A stretch of DNA of 64,000 nucleotides from assembly GCA_963920705.1 (NCBI GenBank), contig OY987239.1, positions 3,040,376 to 3,104,375 on the forward strand, in the 5' to 3' direction. The translations under genes were made by a program, and so were the position numbers. Numbering within the stretch: the first letter of the stretch is position 1; every line of letters starts with the position of its first letter. The stretch is from Odiellus spinosus. Taxonomy: Eukaryota > Arthropoda > Arachnida > Opiliones > Phalangiidae. This document shows positions 38,330 to 51,199 of the stretch, piece by piece. The notes beneath the pieces are model-generated. The model searched no databases and had not been told where the DNA came from. It was given only the letters and a program-made list of their open reading frames with translations.

Positions 38330-39205
38330 TAATGCGCAATTTTGTTGCTAGAAAGCCGCCGCTATATGCCAGGAAGAAGTGGGTCCAAATTTTTTGAACG
38401 TCACGACTGAAGATTGCGAAGCTCTGCCTTCAAACTATTTGGTGACTATTTTTATTTGAAATTCTTGTTATGGTGTAGAATGCAGGCTCACTCTTAATCC
38501 CCAATAAAATATCGCTCACTTGATATTACGAATTGTCGCCACCGTTAGAAAAATCGCGGTTACGGGAAATCGACATCCCAATAGGGGTTTGTAAAAAAGA
38601 TGACGAGGGAAAAAATTTAGAGGGGAAGGTACTGTAAACAGTTTCGCCACCGTATGTCGCCAAGTGAAATTTTTCCAATGACCCTTTGTGCAAACGTTCC
38701 GAACTCTCAGAACACTTGGGTCAAGGTACCTTAAAACGTAGGGTAACTCGGGTTTCTTATTTGATTCTTAGCTTAATAATTTCAGTTTAGATTTTAAATA
38801 AGTATTATTTTATGTTGCCTTATATAGTGATTTAGAACACACTTCTTTCTACGCAGTAAAAGAAATCTCAGCTTAAGTTAGAAAGTAATATTATTTATCC
38901 AAGATTAAGCGCTCAGTAAAATCATATATAATGCCCATAAGGCCATAATGGTATCTTTTAAGCCTTGATGGTTTTTGTGAAGATAATTTGATTGAACGAA
39001 AATAGACCGACCACTTGGGCGATTTTTAAGTTGAAGTTGGCCATTTTAAAATATGTACAGCCTGATTTATTTAAGTTTTCTGGCAGTTCTGAAAACACAA
39101 ACACTTGACCTCGATATTTTTCACAATCCCCTATTGAAATAAGAGCAATATTAAAAATAATTCATACTATGACGAGTTATGTTAACTTCTACTTCATAAA
39201 TTCAA
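38330..39205. other. Unassigned AT-rich DNA
   Basis: No gene, RNA or repeat recognised. Confidence 0.3.
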
Positions 39206-39210
39206 AAGTA

Positions 39211-39780
39211 GAGCTCGGAATCGTATATCCATTATGTTTTGTTATTCATATATATTCAAATATTTTTCTGATAAATTGTTTGTAACTTAAACAATGAAAT
39301 TTATACATTCGTATAATTGTTAAACGTATAAGGTTAAACCGAAGATAAGCCTCGTTTTCAAACGTATAACGATTGATATGAAAATTCGCGTTTCCAGAAT
39401 AAAATATAAGAAAAAAATTTCAAATTGACTTTTAATTCGAAGGATATAAATAAAACGACGAAACTAAGATTTTAAATCTACTTTATATTCGTTATTTTTC
39501 ACGAAAATAAATTTTGAATGTTTTTATACGAACGTATAACGCGGATAATATTTCTTTTTTTTTTATTTTTTACTCAGGAATAGCTTACATACACGGCCAA
39601 ATCTTATTAGATTTATAAGGCCATTTTTGGATAAAAACGGATATGGATTACGTTTTTTTACTTTATCTTGGAATAAGTTAACTCGAATGAAAAATAGTCT
39701 ATTTTTAATCAAACGGATAATATACATCAGAATTTAGTAAATGTTATCCAATTAATAAAAATTATACGAATTCCGAGCTC
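39211..39780. repeat. MITE, GAGCTCGG-ended family, full copy with TA target
   Basis: It begins GAGCTCGGAATCGTATAT and ends TATACGAATTCCGAGCTC, with TA directly outside both ends, as expected for a Tc1/mariner-mobilised MITE of 570 bp. Relative to the copy ending at 4843 it has an additional ~110 bp at 39555-39680. It does not encode a protein. Confidence 0.75.
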
Positions 39781-41219
39781 TAATTCTGATGGCCTATAAA
39801 TTAGACTTAGGCCAATTTTAACCATTTCTTTTAACATCCAGGGACTTTTTTATAATTTAATAAATTAGCAGAATGTTTTTTGTTAATTCCCATCTATAAA
39901 GTCTATATTAGGTATAAATTAATGTTACGATGTTCCCTCAACATTTTTCGATGATCAGAAAAAATCTAATCTAATCAGGTGAAGCAATATGATCTGGTTC
40001 AACCTATCAAGAAATAATTGGAAGCTATACCCTGCTCATTTAAGGTGTATATTTTCGTTTGCAAATTCAAATTCTAACTGAGAAAAAAACAACGAATAAA
40101 TTCGAGTAAAATGGTTCTTACGTCTTTAACATTTAAGTAGGTTATGTTTATGTACACATTTATAATGAGAAAGACTTAGCGAGATGTGGCTTTCACGTTA
40201 TTAAAACCGGGCCGTTGCCGGCCAGGTTTATTTATAGGTCTCTCATAATTTCATCAGAAACGTCTATGGAGATTACCCTTATGAGGTGGTAATTTTTTTC
40301 GTCTTGATAACTGGAATCTTCGTCTCCTTCGTCTCCCGACCGCGAGCCGTTTCATTGAGAGTTTGCATTCGAGAGAGAACAATATGTTAGTATCATGGGG
40401 GTACTCTTATATTTTTCTATACGTTTCGGATGAATACTAAGACTGAGATAACAAAAGCTTTATAGATAACGTTGAAACACCGTAAAAGACGGCGTTTCAC
40501 TGGGAGTTTGCATTCGAAAGAGATAAATGTGTTAGATTTACAAGGGTGTTCTATTATACTTTTATTATACTTTTATTTTGTTGAATACTAAGACTGAATA
40601 ACAGTAGCTTTGATAACATTAGAAAGAAAGACGGAAAAAATGATAACGTTGGTGTATGAAGTTCAATAAAAAACTTGTGTCTAATTAAATATAAATAATA
40701 AAGCAAAACGCGAGAGATACAAACGATATAAGTTTTCGTTTAAAAGATATAGGACGATGCCTAGATTTCTACGTATTGAGTCTAATGCAAAACAGTGTTT
40801 TTAACGTTTATAGTTCGAACTGGATTTTTTTATCAATGATTATAAGCCGCAGGGTAAATAAACTTGGGTATTATACATTGGCCCAAATGGTATATAACGG
40901 TAAGATTTTGAAATGTCTTAGAAAATGGACTCTGAGACAGACGTACAATAAATTGATTTAGTTATAAAAGTTGGCGGGAAATTTAAATTATGCTGCAGAA
41001 TTTAAAGGAGTCTAGAAAGGATAAGGATATAAGAACAAAATTGGACACACGCGCGATAGGACGCAATAACGATGGGATATAATCTCGATGGGACGCAATC
41101 TCGACAGAAAATAATGTCGATGCGACACAATCTTGATAGACCATAATCTTCATGTACAAAATCTCAAGTGGAATCTTTATCGATAGTTCACAACCTCGAA
41201 AGGACCTTTTGTTTCCTTG
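39781..41219. other. AT-rich DNA with one 140-bp tandem duplication
   Basis: Blocks at about 40345-40480 and 40490-40610 are imperfect copies sharing GAGAGTTTGCATTCGA/GGGAGTTTGCATTCGAAAG and GAATACTAAGACTGA. A 61-codon frame at 40776 is AT-rich and unconvincing. At 41060-41150 a short unit around ACGCAATCTCGATGGGA is repeated five to six times. No gene. Confidence 0.4.
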
Positions 41220-41345
41220 CCCTTCTTGTAATATTTTAGGTAAGGTTACGTTAGTTAATCACTTGAACTACGTCATCCGTCCAACTAGTTATACACTCGC
41301 TCTAACCCATCCCTCTTATAATATTATAGGTAAGGTTACATTAGT
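41220..41345 (+). repeat. ~65-bp tandem unit, two copies, shared with 5860-6030
   Basis: TAATATTTTAGGTAAGGTTACGTTAGTTAATCA recurs in the fold-back element at 5860-6030 (long blocks broken by small changes). Probably a remnant of the same element family. Confidence 0.6.
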
Positions 41346-42970
41346 AGAGTGCAACAATCTCAGTCTGATTTAGTTGCAGTCGACGCGAAGTCAGCCCCTT
41401 TAGAGTATTCGAACTTTCGGTACTATCACGTGTTCGACATAACGAACTTTCGGACTCGTCGTCCAATTCTTACAATGGGATGTAAATACGTTTTTCAGTT
41501 GGCCTATCGCCAGTAGGCCAAATCCGTTTTTTAAGGGACGTCGACGTAGTTTTTCGAGAGATAAAAGTCATTTGCGCCTATGGATAGAACACATTCTCTC
41601 TATGTCATTCATGCATTCAACATCGTGTAAGAGGTGGAAGTTCCGTGGTGACGCCTAGAATGTCCTAGCCTTCAAGGATTAGGATAGGCCAAGTAGAGGA
41701 AAGATGCCTGGGGCCATCATCCAGTACATCTTTTGGACAGCAAAGTAAAGGAAGACTTACGTTTCTTTAGGAACAGTGCGGAGGACTTGGCATAGTTTTT
41801 TGCAAATATGTTCTTTAACGCGATGTTGTTTTTACGACTTCGTTTTCTTTTTTTGCAGGGCTCTCTGAATTTATGAGAATTATACTTGTAATAATAAAGT
41901 TTAATGTTTAATCTGGTCTCGATCGTCTCGTTAATTCTCGAGTAGATATTTTAGTATCTTAGCGGATTTTCATGGTAATCACTTTTAGTTATCTTTAAGT
42001 TAGCAGATTAAAACAACGCTAGTAAGGTCACGTCAGGCTAGTATATTTTATCTCTTGAATTAGCCAATATCCCTTTAGCTAGTAATCCCTTGGTATCACC
42101 CTTCTCTCTTGTAATTGACGAGTTCGGAGTTGAAGCGAATGTTATAGAGCCAAGGCGCGATTGAGGTATAACTTCGTTATGCGCGGATTTGTTACGAGGT
42201 GCCACTTTCGTCGTTCTTATTCTAAACTAAGCGGATAGTGGATGAATAAATGGATGGAAACAAAGAAAGAGTCATCATATTATATGTAACGGCAAATTCG
42301 GACTTTATATTTTCCTATATAACCTTTAATATCTTTGACTCCTACCCTTTAATTCGTAAATACTTTTATTTGTAAACGGCAGAGACTCCTGCCAGGACAA
42401 TTACAGTCGTAGGGTGTTTTTTCTTTTAGGTCTTCCGATACGCGTATCTAGCTAGCGTGAGGTCGGAGGTTAGAGTTGTAATGGTTTTTCTTGCACATGG
42501 GATTCCTTTTTTTACAAATCGGTCCCATGTGTACTGAATTTTAAGAAAACTTTAAATTCCTTTTAGTTGCCATGCCCGCGTATGCCGCGGCATGGTACCA
42601 ATTAAATATTTTTCTACTTACTGGTATCCTGAGGTTGGACTGGAGACTTAAAAGCGAGAGGTCATAATTTTTAAATTGAGTTTAAATCTACGGAGTAAGA
42701 AAAAGGCTCGATCGCCATGTGCAAAATAAAATCTAAAGGGCAATCGGAGGATTCGAAATCACGCGATGACGGGACGTCAGCGACCAGTATTCTGTATACA
42801 TTTCAACCTTTAATTGTGCGCGTGCTTCCACGATTATTTGTGCGCGTCGTGTATCGCGTCCTCACAGGAAAACGAGTGAGTTCAAAGCTATTTTAAAAGG
42901 GTACCAGTTAATTAGGTCAAAACTATTAATCTAATAGCCCATGAGGTGCACCATGGCAGATCAGTATATA
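41346..42970. other. Unassigned DNA
   Basis: No open frame of note. GAACTTTCGG and CGACGTAG words recur around 41425-41550, and an AATAAAG signal lies near 41894, but I cannot assemble a gene. 42580-42600 has a short palindrome (CATGCC..GGCATG). Confidence 0.3.
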
Positions 42971-43894
42971 CAGGGTGGAAACCTTCGCCGGCGTCCAGTC
43001 GAGATACTTCCCCTTACGCATTGTTGTTATTCAGTGAAATGTTAAGGGATTTACAGGCGCTATTGGGAACAGTTCACTTCAGTTCCACTTAATAATCAAA
43101 GGTTTCAGTTTTAATGTAGAGAAATGAAATGCATAAGTGAAATCAATGACGGATTTAATTTAATTAGGAAAGAAAAGATGTCACTTGCGGAAACTAAATA
43201 GCCCAAATTGAAGTTAATCAAACATCTCCAAATTTAAACATTAAACTCTTCAAATTCATTTTTAATAACAAAGCATTACATTAAATGTTCAAAATGTCTT
43301 CCGTCGACATTGACACATTGCCGACAACGGAATTGCCAGTTTTCTCTTTCGCGAGTTAACATCTCGGGAGAAACGAGAGCACCCGCTTGCTGAATTCGGT
43401 CTCGAAGGCTATCAAGTGTTGGTGGCTCAGTGGCGTACACAAGGCTTTGTACATACCCCCCAAAAGAAAAAATCCACCGGCGTTAAATCTGGCGAACGAG
43501 GTGGCCAAGCGACTGGACCACCACGACCTATCCATTGGGGACCGAATTCCGCGTCTAGCCAATCCCGAGAAACACGTGCAAAATGCGGTGGTGCACCATC
43601 TTGCTGGTACCAGACTCGTCTTCGTTCTGCTAAGGGAAGATCGTCTAGGGCATCGTACACTACGGTGTTTAAGAGATCAACGTAACGATCTCCGTTTAGA
43701 TGTTCTTCGAGAAAAAAGGGTCCAATTACCGATCACCTAACAATCCACACCAAACGTTTATCCTCCAGTTTTCTTGGTGATGATTCGCCCTTAGCCATTG
43801 GGGATTTTCCCTCGACCAGTAATGCATGTTGTGGCGGTTAACTGTACCGTCCCGGATCACCGTGCCTCTTTCAAGAAATCGGGTTTCCACCCTG
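42971..43894 (-). mobile_element. Mariner-type transposon, internally deleted
   Basis: Ends CAGGGTGGAAACC (42971) and the inverse GGTTTCCACCCTG (to 43894), each next to TA. The element is 924 bp and carries only the 3' half of a transposase on the minus strand. The terminal CAGGGTG is shared with the palindromic element at 589-3025, so both belong to related subfamilies. Confidence 0.85.
43280..43740 (-). pseudogene. Mariner transposase, C-terminal catalytic half
   Basis: The minus-strand frame from 43660 reads QQDGAPPHFARVSRDWLD with the second catalytic Asp, then PQWIGRGGPVAWPPRSPDLTP with the third catalytic Asp intact 36 residues later, and DFFFWG. This is the version of the block that has been lost in the palindromic element. 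The part before 43740 with the first catalytic Asp is mostly missing or frameshifted, so the gene is dead by truncation. Confidence 0.85.
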
Positions 43895-44081
43895 TATTAA
43901 GTGTTGTTAATAATTTTCATTAACCGGCAAATAAACTGAATGTTTTCATTTTAAATCTAAGTGAACGGCTTAAGCGATGTTAATATTCAACTAAATCGAA
44001 AGAACTTGAATTAAATTGTGTGAAATGAAATTTAAGAACTATAGTTTTATGCTGAGAGTATTGACGTGTTCGTTCTGCGGG

Positions 44082-44466
44082 TGTAAAATCTTTGTAGAGA
44101 TTACACGATAAAATTATGACATGTAAATGGACCAAAGAAAAGTTGGTCTAAGGTTTAAAACTATCTTCGAATACAAGCACGAGGGGTTTTTCCCCAAAAT
44201 TATAAGAAAAGAAAATGCCTCTCTATAGGAACAAACTAGAAGGCGTGTGGCGACGATATCAGAGAGGGAAAGGTGGAATCTTCCAATAACCCCCTTTCTT
44301 TTGTTGATCGCCAACGCTCGGCCAAAATCGCCAATTCTATATTGAGAATAATTTTCACTCTTTAGTAAATCTCGAAACCTGCTTTGAGTAAGTTATGGCC
44401 CGCACAAATAGGGTAAAATAAAGTTGCTTAAAAAATAAGATTGAGTTTCATTAAAATTTACAAATT
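44082..44466 (+). repeat. BEL/Pao 5' LTR, first 385 bp
   Basis: It begins TGTAAAATCTTTGTAGAG and breaks off after TTTACAAATTA; the remaining 30 bp, AACAACAAACTAATAAC to ACTTTACA, are at 48932-48961. Confidence 0.9.
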
Positions 44467-45160
44467 ACAAGTTGGGAAACCAAAATATAACCTCCCCGAC
44501 CCCGACGTTAAGGTAATCTAACCTAACCTAACCCTACCTAATATAAAAGATGAAAAGAAATGTAGAGTATTGGATGAGTAGAAGAAACAGCGTGCATTTC
44601 AATCATTATTCTCTATTTTACGGAGTATAAGTATTTTCCCTTAACCTCAAGGATACAGAGAATGCAAAAGAGTGCCATGCGTTACCCATAATTACATGCG
44701 GCAGGTCGTAGACTCTTTAATATACACACCAAATGAAATGTCCTGCGTTACCCATAATTATATGCGGCATGGCGTAGATTTCTTAATAGACACACCAAAT
44801 GAAATTTATTTTCTAAATAAATATGTAAAATACATGTTCTTATAATATAAATTATCATTAGAGCATAGGCTGTACTGTGTGATTATCTTTGAGATAATCC
44901 ACTGATTTGATAAAGACGAAGGATTTAGTCTGGGATGGCAATGAAGACAAGGAATTAAAACGACGAAGATTTTGAAGCAAGTTCCTCTTAGACAAACCAA
45001 GAAATATTGTAGACTGAATGTTTCATTTACAACCCATTTTCGGTAGATGATCGGCAATTACTTCCGGTACAGATTTCGTCTAAAATTCTTGTTTTGACGT
45101 GCTAATAGAGGACCATTACTGATATTTTCATCATGCAAGTGATCCCAGTCATTGGAAGAA

Positions 45161-45589
45161 TCAAAGGATTGAGCTGGTCGAGAGGTTATTTTCCAAACCG
45201 GCTGACAAGACGTTAGCTTCCACTCCTATGATAAAAAAAAAATACTGAAATAGACTAATTTCCATACCGTTAATATTTATACTTGAATAGCTCCTTTTAT
45301 GTTTAGAATAACGAGGCCGCATGAAGAACTGTTGAGCTTTTACTGACTGTAAGAATCTCATATGTCGAGTCCGAAAACACTCACTGCTTGCATGTTTCAA
45401 TTCTTCGTAGCCAGGCCGTCTCTTTCTGGTGATAAATGAAAGCCGTGTCGCTGCTCTGTTGACTTCAAATGGTGATGACATTCTGCGCTGGTTGATTTTC
45501 TCACTTAAGTCACTATAGCTTTCTTTCGTCTGGTCTCGTCTCGTCTCGTCTCGTCTCGTCTCGTCTCCTGGTCTGCTAACGAAGTTCAC
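45161..45589 (-). pseudogene. Unrecognised ORF of repeat family, copy B
   Basis: The longest intact version (142 codons): a leader with a degenerate DETRRDETRRD tandem (from a GTCTC pentanucleotide repeat at 45531-45572), then MSSPFEVNRAATRLSFITRK, RRPGYEELKHASSECFRT and KHKRSYSSININGMEIS, ending NNLSTSSIL. It is basic, without a domain I recognise. Conservation in all three copies is the evidence that it is a real but decayed gene or exon. Confidence 0.45.
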
Positions 45590-46989
45590 TCTACACGGCT
45601 ACTGTTGATTATGAAAATAATCGGAAATGTTTCTTGGTTTTATAGTGGAGAAATCTGAAGCCTATTTTTTTTCCAACATCAGATAACCATTTTTTATTCA
45701 AAACTGATGTTTTTTTAAACACGGGAAACCTACTGTACTTCTGTCCAAGGGGAGTTTTCACGACTATAATTTTTCTTAAGAGGTTTAACATTTTGTATCA
45801 ATCCGCCTCAGCTTTAAATCTTATGTCGTTTCTATCTTGGATGCCCGTGTAAACGTACCTTTATTTAGATTCTTCAATCCACCCCAAGTTTGCAGCAAGC
45901 CTTAGCCTATACTGCCCGTTATACCTTTGCTTTTTGGACTAAATGATATATGGAATACAGATTAGCGCGTGTTGCCAACTCAAGCTGGTATTAAACGGTC
46001 ACATTTCATTAAAGAACAACAGCAACTCCCCATAAGAGTCTGGGTACACGTAATGTTAATAATTTTGAAGGCTCTAGAGTATTTGCAGACCAAGTAACGC
46101 CAATAGGCAAAATATTATATCACATTGAACCTATATGCATTTCTTCAGTATACCAACACAACCCTAAATAATTCTCTACTTAAAACCAAACCTAACTAGA
46201 GAAAAAAAGGAAAATAAATAAGATATAACCACATAGATTTAAAGATAAATAATCCAGTCCATAATTCAGTATTAAAACAAAAAAATCAGAATTAAGACAA
46301 CTGAAATTAGCAATCTTTGGTAATATTTAAAATAGCCCTTACACGAACAATTTAAGTAAAGCAAATTATCAAATAAACGCCAAATAAGTCAATTAATTAA
46401 AATTAAAAATATTAATCTTACCACTACCAAATAGCGGGCAAAAAACACAGACATCAAGATAACATTAGCAAAATAAATTTTCAACACCGGTAATCCTGAG
46501 AACTAGATTCTACAAAATCTTCCTGAATAATAAATTTATTTCAATCTAAAAAATATAAAATCTTAAAAAAAAATATCTATACAAATAACATATTGATAAA
46601 TCAATTAAAATTAGATGCGAAAAACATTTAATCTCGATATGAGATTAAAAACACAAGGTCAAGGTTCTTCTTTTAAAACCATATCAGAATTTTGACGGTT
46701 GTAGAGTATTTGTAGACCAAGTAACGTGAAAAGGCAAAATGTTATATCAAATTGAACCTATACATGGCTTCAGTATACAACACAAGTTGTGAAACAAACG
46801 TTATTTTACGTGACTACACACTAGCTAAAACGTCACCGCTAAACGACAGTAGGCATTAATAATTCCTTCTAAGCAGGGTACAATTTATTGAGTAGCCGCC
46901 GAGTAAAAATGGTGCTAGACAATATATTTTTATTTAAGGAACGTTTTCTTCTTCTCCTGTTTTTATTGCTCCATGGGAGCGATATTTTT

Positions 46990-47260
46990 TCCCAGTGGAA
47001 CAGGCTGGGAAATTAGGATTATTTTTAAACTGGACTTGTGGCCAGTAGAGCCCAAGTAGTTTAATTAAAAAACTGGACATGGGCCAGTTACAATTTTCAT
47101 GTGCTTGACAAACTGTCACTATGACGTAGGACTATAACGTAGGCTTAGAAAAGAGACACAATTTTGGAATTAATTAACTGGCCTTGTGGCCAGTAGACCC
47201 CCAACATTTAATTTTTAAACTGGCCAAGCTAATTTTTAAACTGGACTTTTGTCCAGTGAA
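46990..47260. repeat. Cluster of short CTGGnC...GnCCAG hairpins
   Basis: Within the extra part of copy B, CCCAGTGGAACAGGCTGGG (46991-47009), ACTGGACTTGTGGCCAGT, ACTGGACATGGGCCAGT, ACTGGCCTTGTGGCCAGT and ACTGGACTTTTGTCCAGT occur at 20-70-bp spacing. All form small hairpins with a 4-6-base loop. They do not share longer flanks. Confidence 0.6.
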
Positions 47261-48961
47261 ACTGCCTTATTTCACAGCCTGCAGTGGAACACGCTATTAA
47301 ATTCATATGGTGGAAAACTGTGAAACTAAATCTAGCAGTAATCACGAGATCCGATCACGTGGTTCTTTTTGCCACTTGGTCTACAGTTAAGCGAATCGGT
47401 ACTCCGCCGATTATCTCATTTGCAGACCTCAATTACCGTGTCGTCTATCCTACGTAGTAGTAAAGGGTTTGTTATTCAGGTCGAAAATCTTAAGTAGTTG
47501 GCCAATTATTAAAGCCTGGTTCAAAAGCACATCCCAGCCAAAGAACTCAAGTACTTTGTTGGTCAACAAAAATTCTAAATCTTACATTGTATGATGCTCT
47601 TACACAGAATAATGTAAATCCTTAAGGATATGTTTACTCAAGTACGCCACCCAACCACGCGTGTAAAAGCTTTCCTCGTCACCTCCATATAGGAGGTATG
47701 ACTTCACGAAGAGAAATGCTAGCCGAAATAGCCAAGAGCACGTGTCGAAACAACGGAACACCATCGCACAAGCGGCAGGATTCATCGCGAGCGAAAAGGC
47801 GAACCACTCCACTTCTTTATATGACGGCCGAATCAGTATTTCGCGCTTATATATGCGCCGAGAAACGATAAACTAATTAAAAAATTCAATCCCATGATAA
47901 AAGAAACACCTACATTTTTAACAACGGTGGCTAAGCTAAAAAATTAAATCAAGCTATTAAAATAGATATGAAACAAGAGTATAGACATTTGTATAAAACT
48001 GGTATTAGATTTTCAATCCACCCTGAGTTTGCAGCAAGCCTAAGCCTAGAGTACCGTTATACCTATGCTTTTTGAACTAAATGGTATATAGAAAATAGCT
48101 TAGCGCGTGCTGCCAACTCTAGCTGGTATCATAACGGTCATTTTTCTTTAAATTTTGGACTATTTCTAAAATATCTTCTAAACTATCTCCAATTTTATAT
48201 TTAATTTTCAACTGAATTATAAATTAGATTAAGTGAAACAATTGTAATATTTTTAATTACATTTGAAAATAATATTACGTTTCAATTCAATAAAAGATAT
48301 CCCGGCATAAGGCAACTTTACACTTTACGCTTCCAAAGAGACTATATAAGCGAATCGAATGCCATTATACAGTATCCGATTGTGATAAGATCTGGTGGAG
48401 ATCCCACCTTATCAATGCTCAGACGTTTATCGTAACCCTGAGTGCTCACGTGTCGGCCAATTTACCCTTGGGGGGCGATGTTTGGAGAGTGGAGGGTCGA
48501 TGTGGACCATATTAGTGAGGGACGCCTCGCTAGTATGGCCCGCTGACATCCGACACGTGATGGTCGGAGGTGATTATAACAGTGGGAGACGTCCCATTGC
48601 GTATAATCGCCTTCAACTGTCCAGCATCGAGGTTTGACCGTAAAGTGGATGGTGGAAGGTGATAATATGCAATTGGAGACGTCCTGTTGCATATCATTGC
48701 ACGACACTTGAAACTTAATGTTGCAGCCACGCTTAAAGTAGGTAATTCCCGTTAAACGGAATTGAACGATAAGCTGGTATGATAATGTCTCTAGACTTTT
48801 GGCTCTACGAGCTAGGTCACGTGATATCCGCGTACACAGGATATCCGGTTACACAGGAAGTGACACACACACACACACAGACACGACCAGTGTAAAACCT
48901 CCCCCTGAACTAAAGTTCAGTCGGGGAGGTAAAAAACAACAAACTAATAACAAACTTTACA

Positions 48962-48981
48962 ATGGTGCCGAAAACCCGGGA
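48962..48981 (+). promoter_or_regulatory. BEL/Pao primer-binding site
   Basis: TGGTGCCGAAAACCCGGGA directly follows the last LTR bases (ACTTTACA). It starts with TGG, complementary to the CCA end of a tRNA. I do not assign the tRNA. Confidence 0.7.
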
Positions 48982-49047
48982 TGTGAAAACGGGAATTTAA
49001 TTCAAATTAAAAATCGGAAAAAAAAACGCGAGCCAAACAAATTTAAA

Positions 49048-50390
49048 ATGGCTACAAACGATCGCGACTTAGCGCTTCAAAAAGCGAAGTTGTCGAGAAA
49101 AACTTTGCGATCTTCAATAACAAAATTAATCAACGGAATCGAAACTCTTATGAAAGATAAGAGTTTACAATCACAAGACCTCGAAGACAACATAGCGCTT
49201 CTACTACAAAAGGAAGAGGATTTAATGAAAATGGATCTGGAAGTAAAGATGTACTTGGACGACATCACGGAACTGGAAAAAGACTGCACATTAGCGGAAG
49301 ACTACAAGGACCGAATCGTCCTAATTAAATCAAAGGCGAGCCGAACTATATCAACTTTGATGGGTATCGCATCACAATCATTAACACGTGGTGGATCAAC
49401 GCTAAGCCTCAACAGCGGAAATGGAAATGGAAGTGGAATTGGATACAAGACGAAAACTTCAACGAAACTACCGACCCTCGCCATGCAAAAATTCAACGGA
49501 GATATCAGCCAATGGAACTCCTTTTAGTCGCAATTCGAAGCGGCTGTGGACAGCAAACCGGATCTATCCAAAGTCGAAAAGCTAAGTTATTTGATATCCT
49601 TACTTGAGGGAGAAGCGGCATGCGTTGTAGATAAAACTAATTATTCAGATCAAGCTTATATAGACGCGTGTAAACTATTAAAAGATAGATTTGGTAGAAC
49701 TGATTTGATGCAATTCACGTTAATGAACAAGTTACTAGATATGCAACCAGTTAGTAAAACTTCAGACCTAAAGGGTTTAAGAAAAATGATAGATTCGTGC
49801 GAATCGCACATTAAAAGTTTAAAAAAATTTAGGAGCAGATCCTAAAACAAATGGGATGTTCCTATGCCCAACATTGCTTAGAGTCTTACCTAAAGAAATA
49901 AGACTAGAATATACAAAAACTAGAGTAGCAAATTCCCCTTGGGATGTAGACGATTTAATTACATTCTTAAGGAAAGATATAGACATGAGGGAAACGTCAG
50001 AAGTCTTAGGTAGAGAGTTTAATAATAGAGAAACACAGCCTACACACGTGAACATAAATAGAGGGTCAAACAATAATTTTCAAGATAGAGGAAAACCAAA
50101 AGAATACTCCTACAACAAAAGTAAGGGTTCAGCGGCAGTTCTAACCGCAGGGATGATTAGAGAAGAAACTAATATGTTTTGCATATTTTGTAAAACACAA
50201 GGGCACACCTCCAGTAATTGCAAAGAGATTAAATTAGATGAAAAGAAAAAGATGATCAGAGAGGAGGGTAGATGCTATAATTGTTTAAAATGGGGACATA
50301 GTCAAAACAGATGTCCATCAAACTTTCAAGGCTGTAAAAGATGCCAAGGAAGACATAGCTTCGCTGTTTGCGAGAAAAATGAGGCAAATG
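49048..50390 (+). pseudogene. BEL/Pao gag
   Basis: It starts at ATG 49048 (ATNDRDLALQKAKLSRK). An N-terminal coiled-coil-like region is followed by the gag core (QFEAAVDSKPDLSKVEKL, then YLISLLEGEAA), and by a nucleocapsid part with three zinc-knuckle-like clusters (CIFCKTQGHTSSNC, CYNCLKWGHSQNRC and CKRCQGRHSFAVC) at 50180-50375. A TAG at 49525 interrupts at a position where the family has Trp, and a frame change lies near the A-run at 49822-49827. The longer open frame upstream from 48799 is LTR/leader sequence, not coding. Confidence 0.85.
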
Positions 50391-51100
50391 GGTTCCAAGT
50401 AAATAGAAAACAAAACCAAAACGAACCACCTAAACAAAATGCTAATCCCCCACTCCCCGAACAAACAGCTTCGGTTAATACGAATGCAATGACAGGAACC
50501 ACGGTTCTTTTACAAACAGCAAAAACGGCTGTTATAAACCCTTCAAACAAAAACAAAAACACAATAGTTAGGTGTTTGCTAGATCAAGGAAGCCAAGGAA
50601 CTTTTATAAAAACTGAAATTTCCAGAAAATTAGACCTACCCATAATTGGGGAAGAAACGATAAGATTTAACACCTTTTTAAGCCAAGAATCAAAAACATT
50701 AAATTGTAAAAGGGTAGCTTTAATCTTACAAAACCTTAGGGAACCAAACAAAACGGTTCAAATTGAGGCTATAGAAGTCCCGTACGTTTGTCGTAGCGTT
50801 ACTTCTATAAACGACACAGAAATAGGACAATTAGCAAAATCAAAGGGTATAGAACTAGCTGACGAGTTAGAAATCCAAAACAATGATCCGTCAAGTATTG
50901 ACATATTAATAGGAGCGGATTACTACTTTGAACTGGTCCCAGGAAAAATGGAAAGATTAGGAAAGGCATTAATGGCCATTGAAACAAAACTAGGATGGGT
51001 TGTACAGGGTCCATCACAAACAAAAGGAGGAGAAATAGCTAGCTATTCAGTAGCTTGTATGAAAATAAGTATAGAGGATAGGCAAGTAACTAAAACTTTA
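50391..51100 (+). pseudogene. BEL/Pao aspartic protease region
   Basis: In the same frame as the zinc knuckles, the segment VRCLLDQGSQGTFIKTEI carries the family's LDxGSQ active site (Asp at about residue 242 of the 616-codon frame starting 49856) and a downstream SIDILIGADYYFELV block. This part has no stop of its own. It would be released from the gag-pol precursor. Confidence 0.8.
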
Positions 51101-51199
51101 AAATCACTGTGGGAATTGGAAACCATAGGTATCAATAGCCTTGAAAATCAAAAAAGAGAAAGTGAAGATGAAATGCTTCAAAAATTCGAAAGCGAAACA

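Larger units (their letters stand above)
44467..48931 (-). mobile_element. Unclassified repeat element, copy B, inserted in BEL LTR
   Basis: It begins near CAAGTTGGGAAACCAAAAT and ends ...TTCAGTCGGGGAGGT. CCTCCCCGAC near the left end (about 44490) and GTCGGGGAGG at the right end are inverse to each other. The right 580 bp (48350-48931) occur inverted at the left edge of copy C (62344-62880), so the family seems to have long terminal inverted repeats, of which the left one in copies A and B is mostly missing. The extreme end can form a hairpin: CCTCCCCCTGAAC TAAA GTTCAGTCGGGGAGG. Compared with copy A, B carries about 2 kb extra (46020-48000), flanked by two ~145-bp direct copies of a block containing TTTGCAGCAAGCC. 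It must be younger than the BEL insertion. Confidence 0.7.

Noticed and set aside
48799-49047. Extended N-terminus of the BEL gag frame
   Set aside because: This part of the open frame reads through the repeat terminus, LTR end and primer-binding site; the gag starts at 49048.
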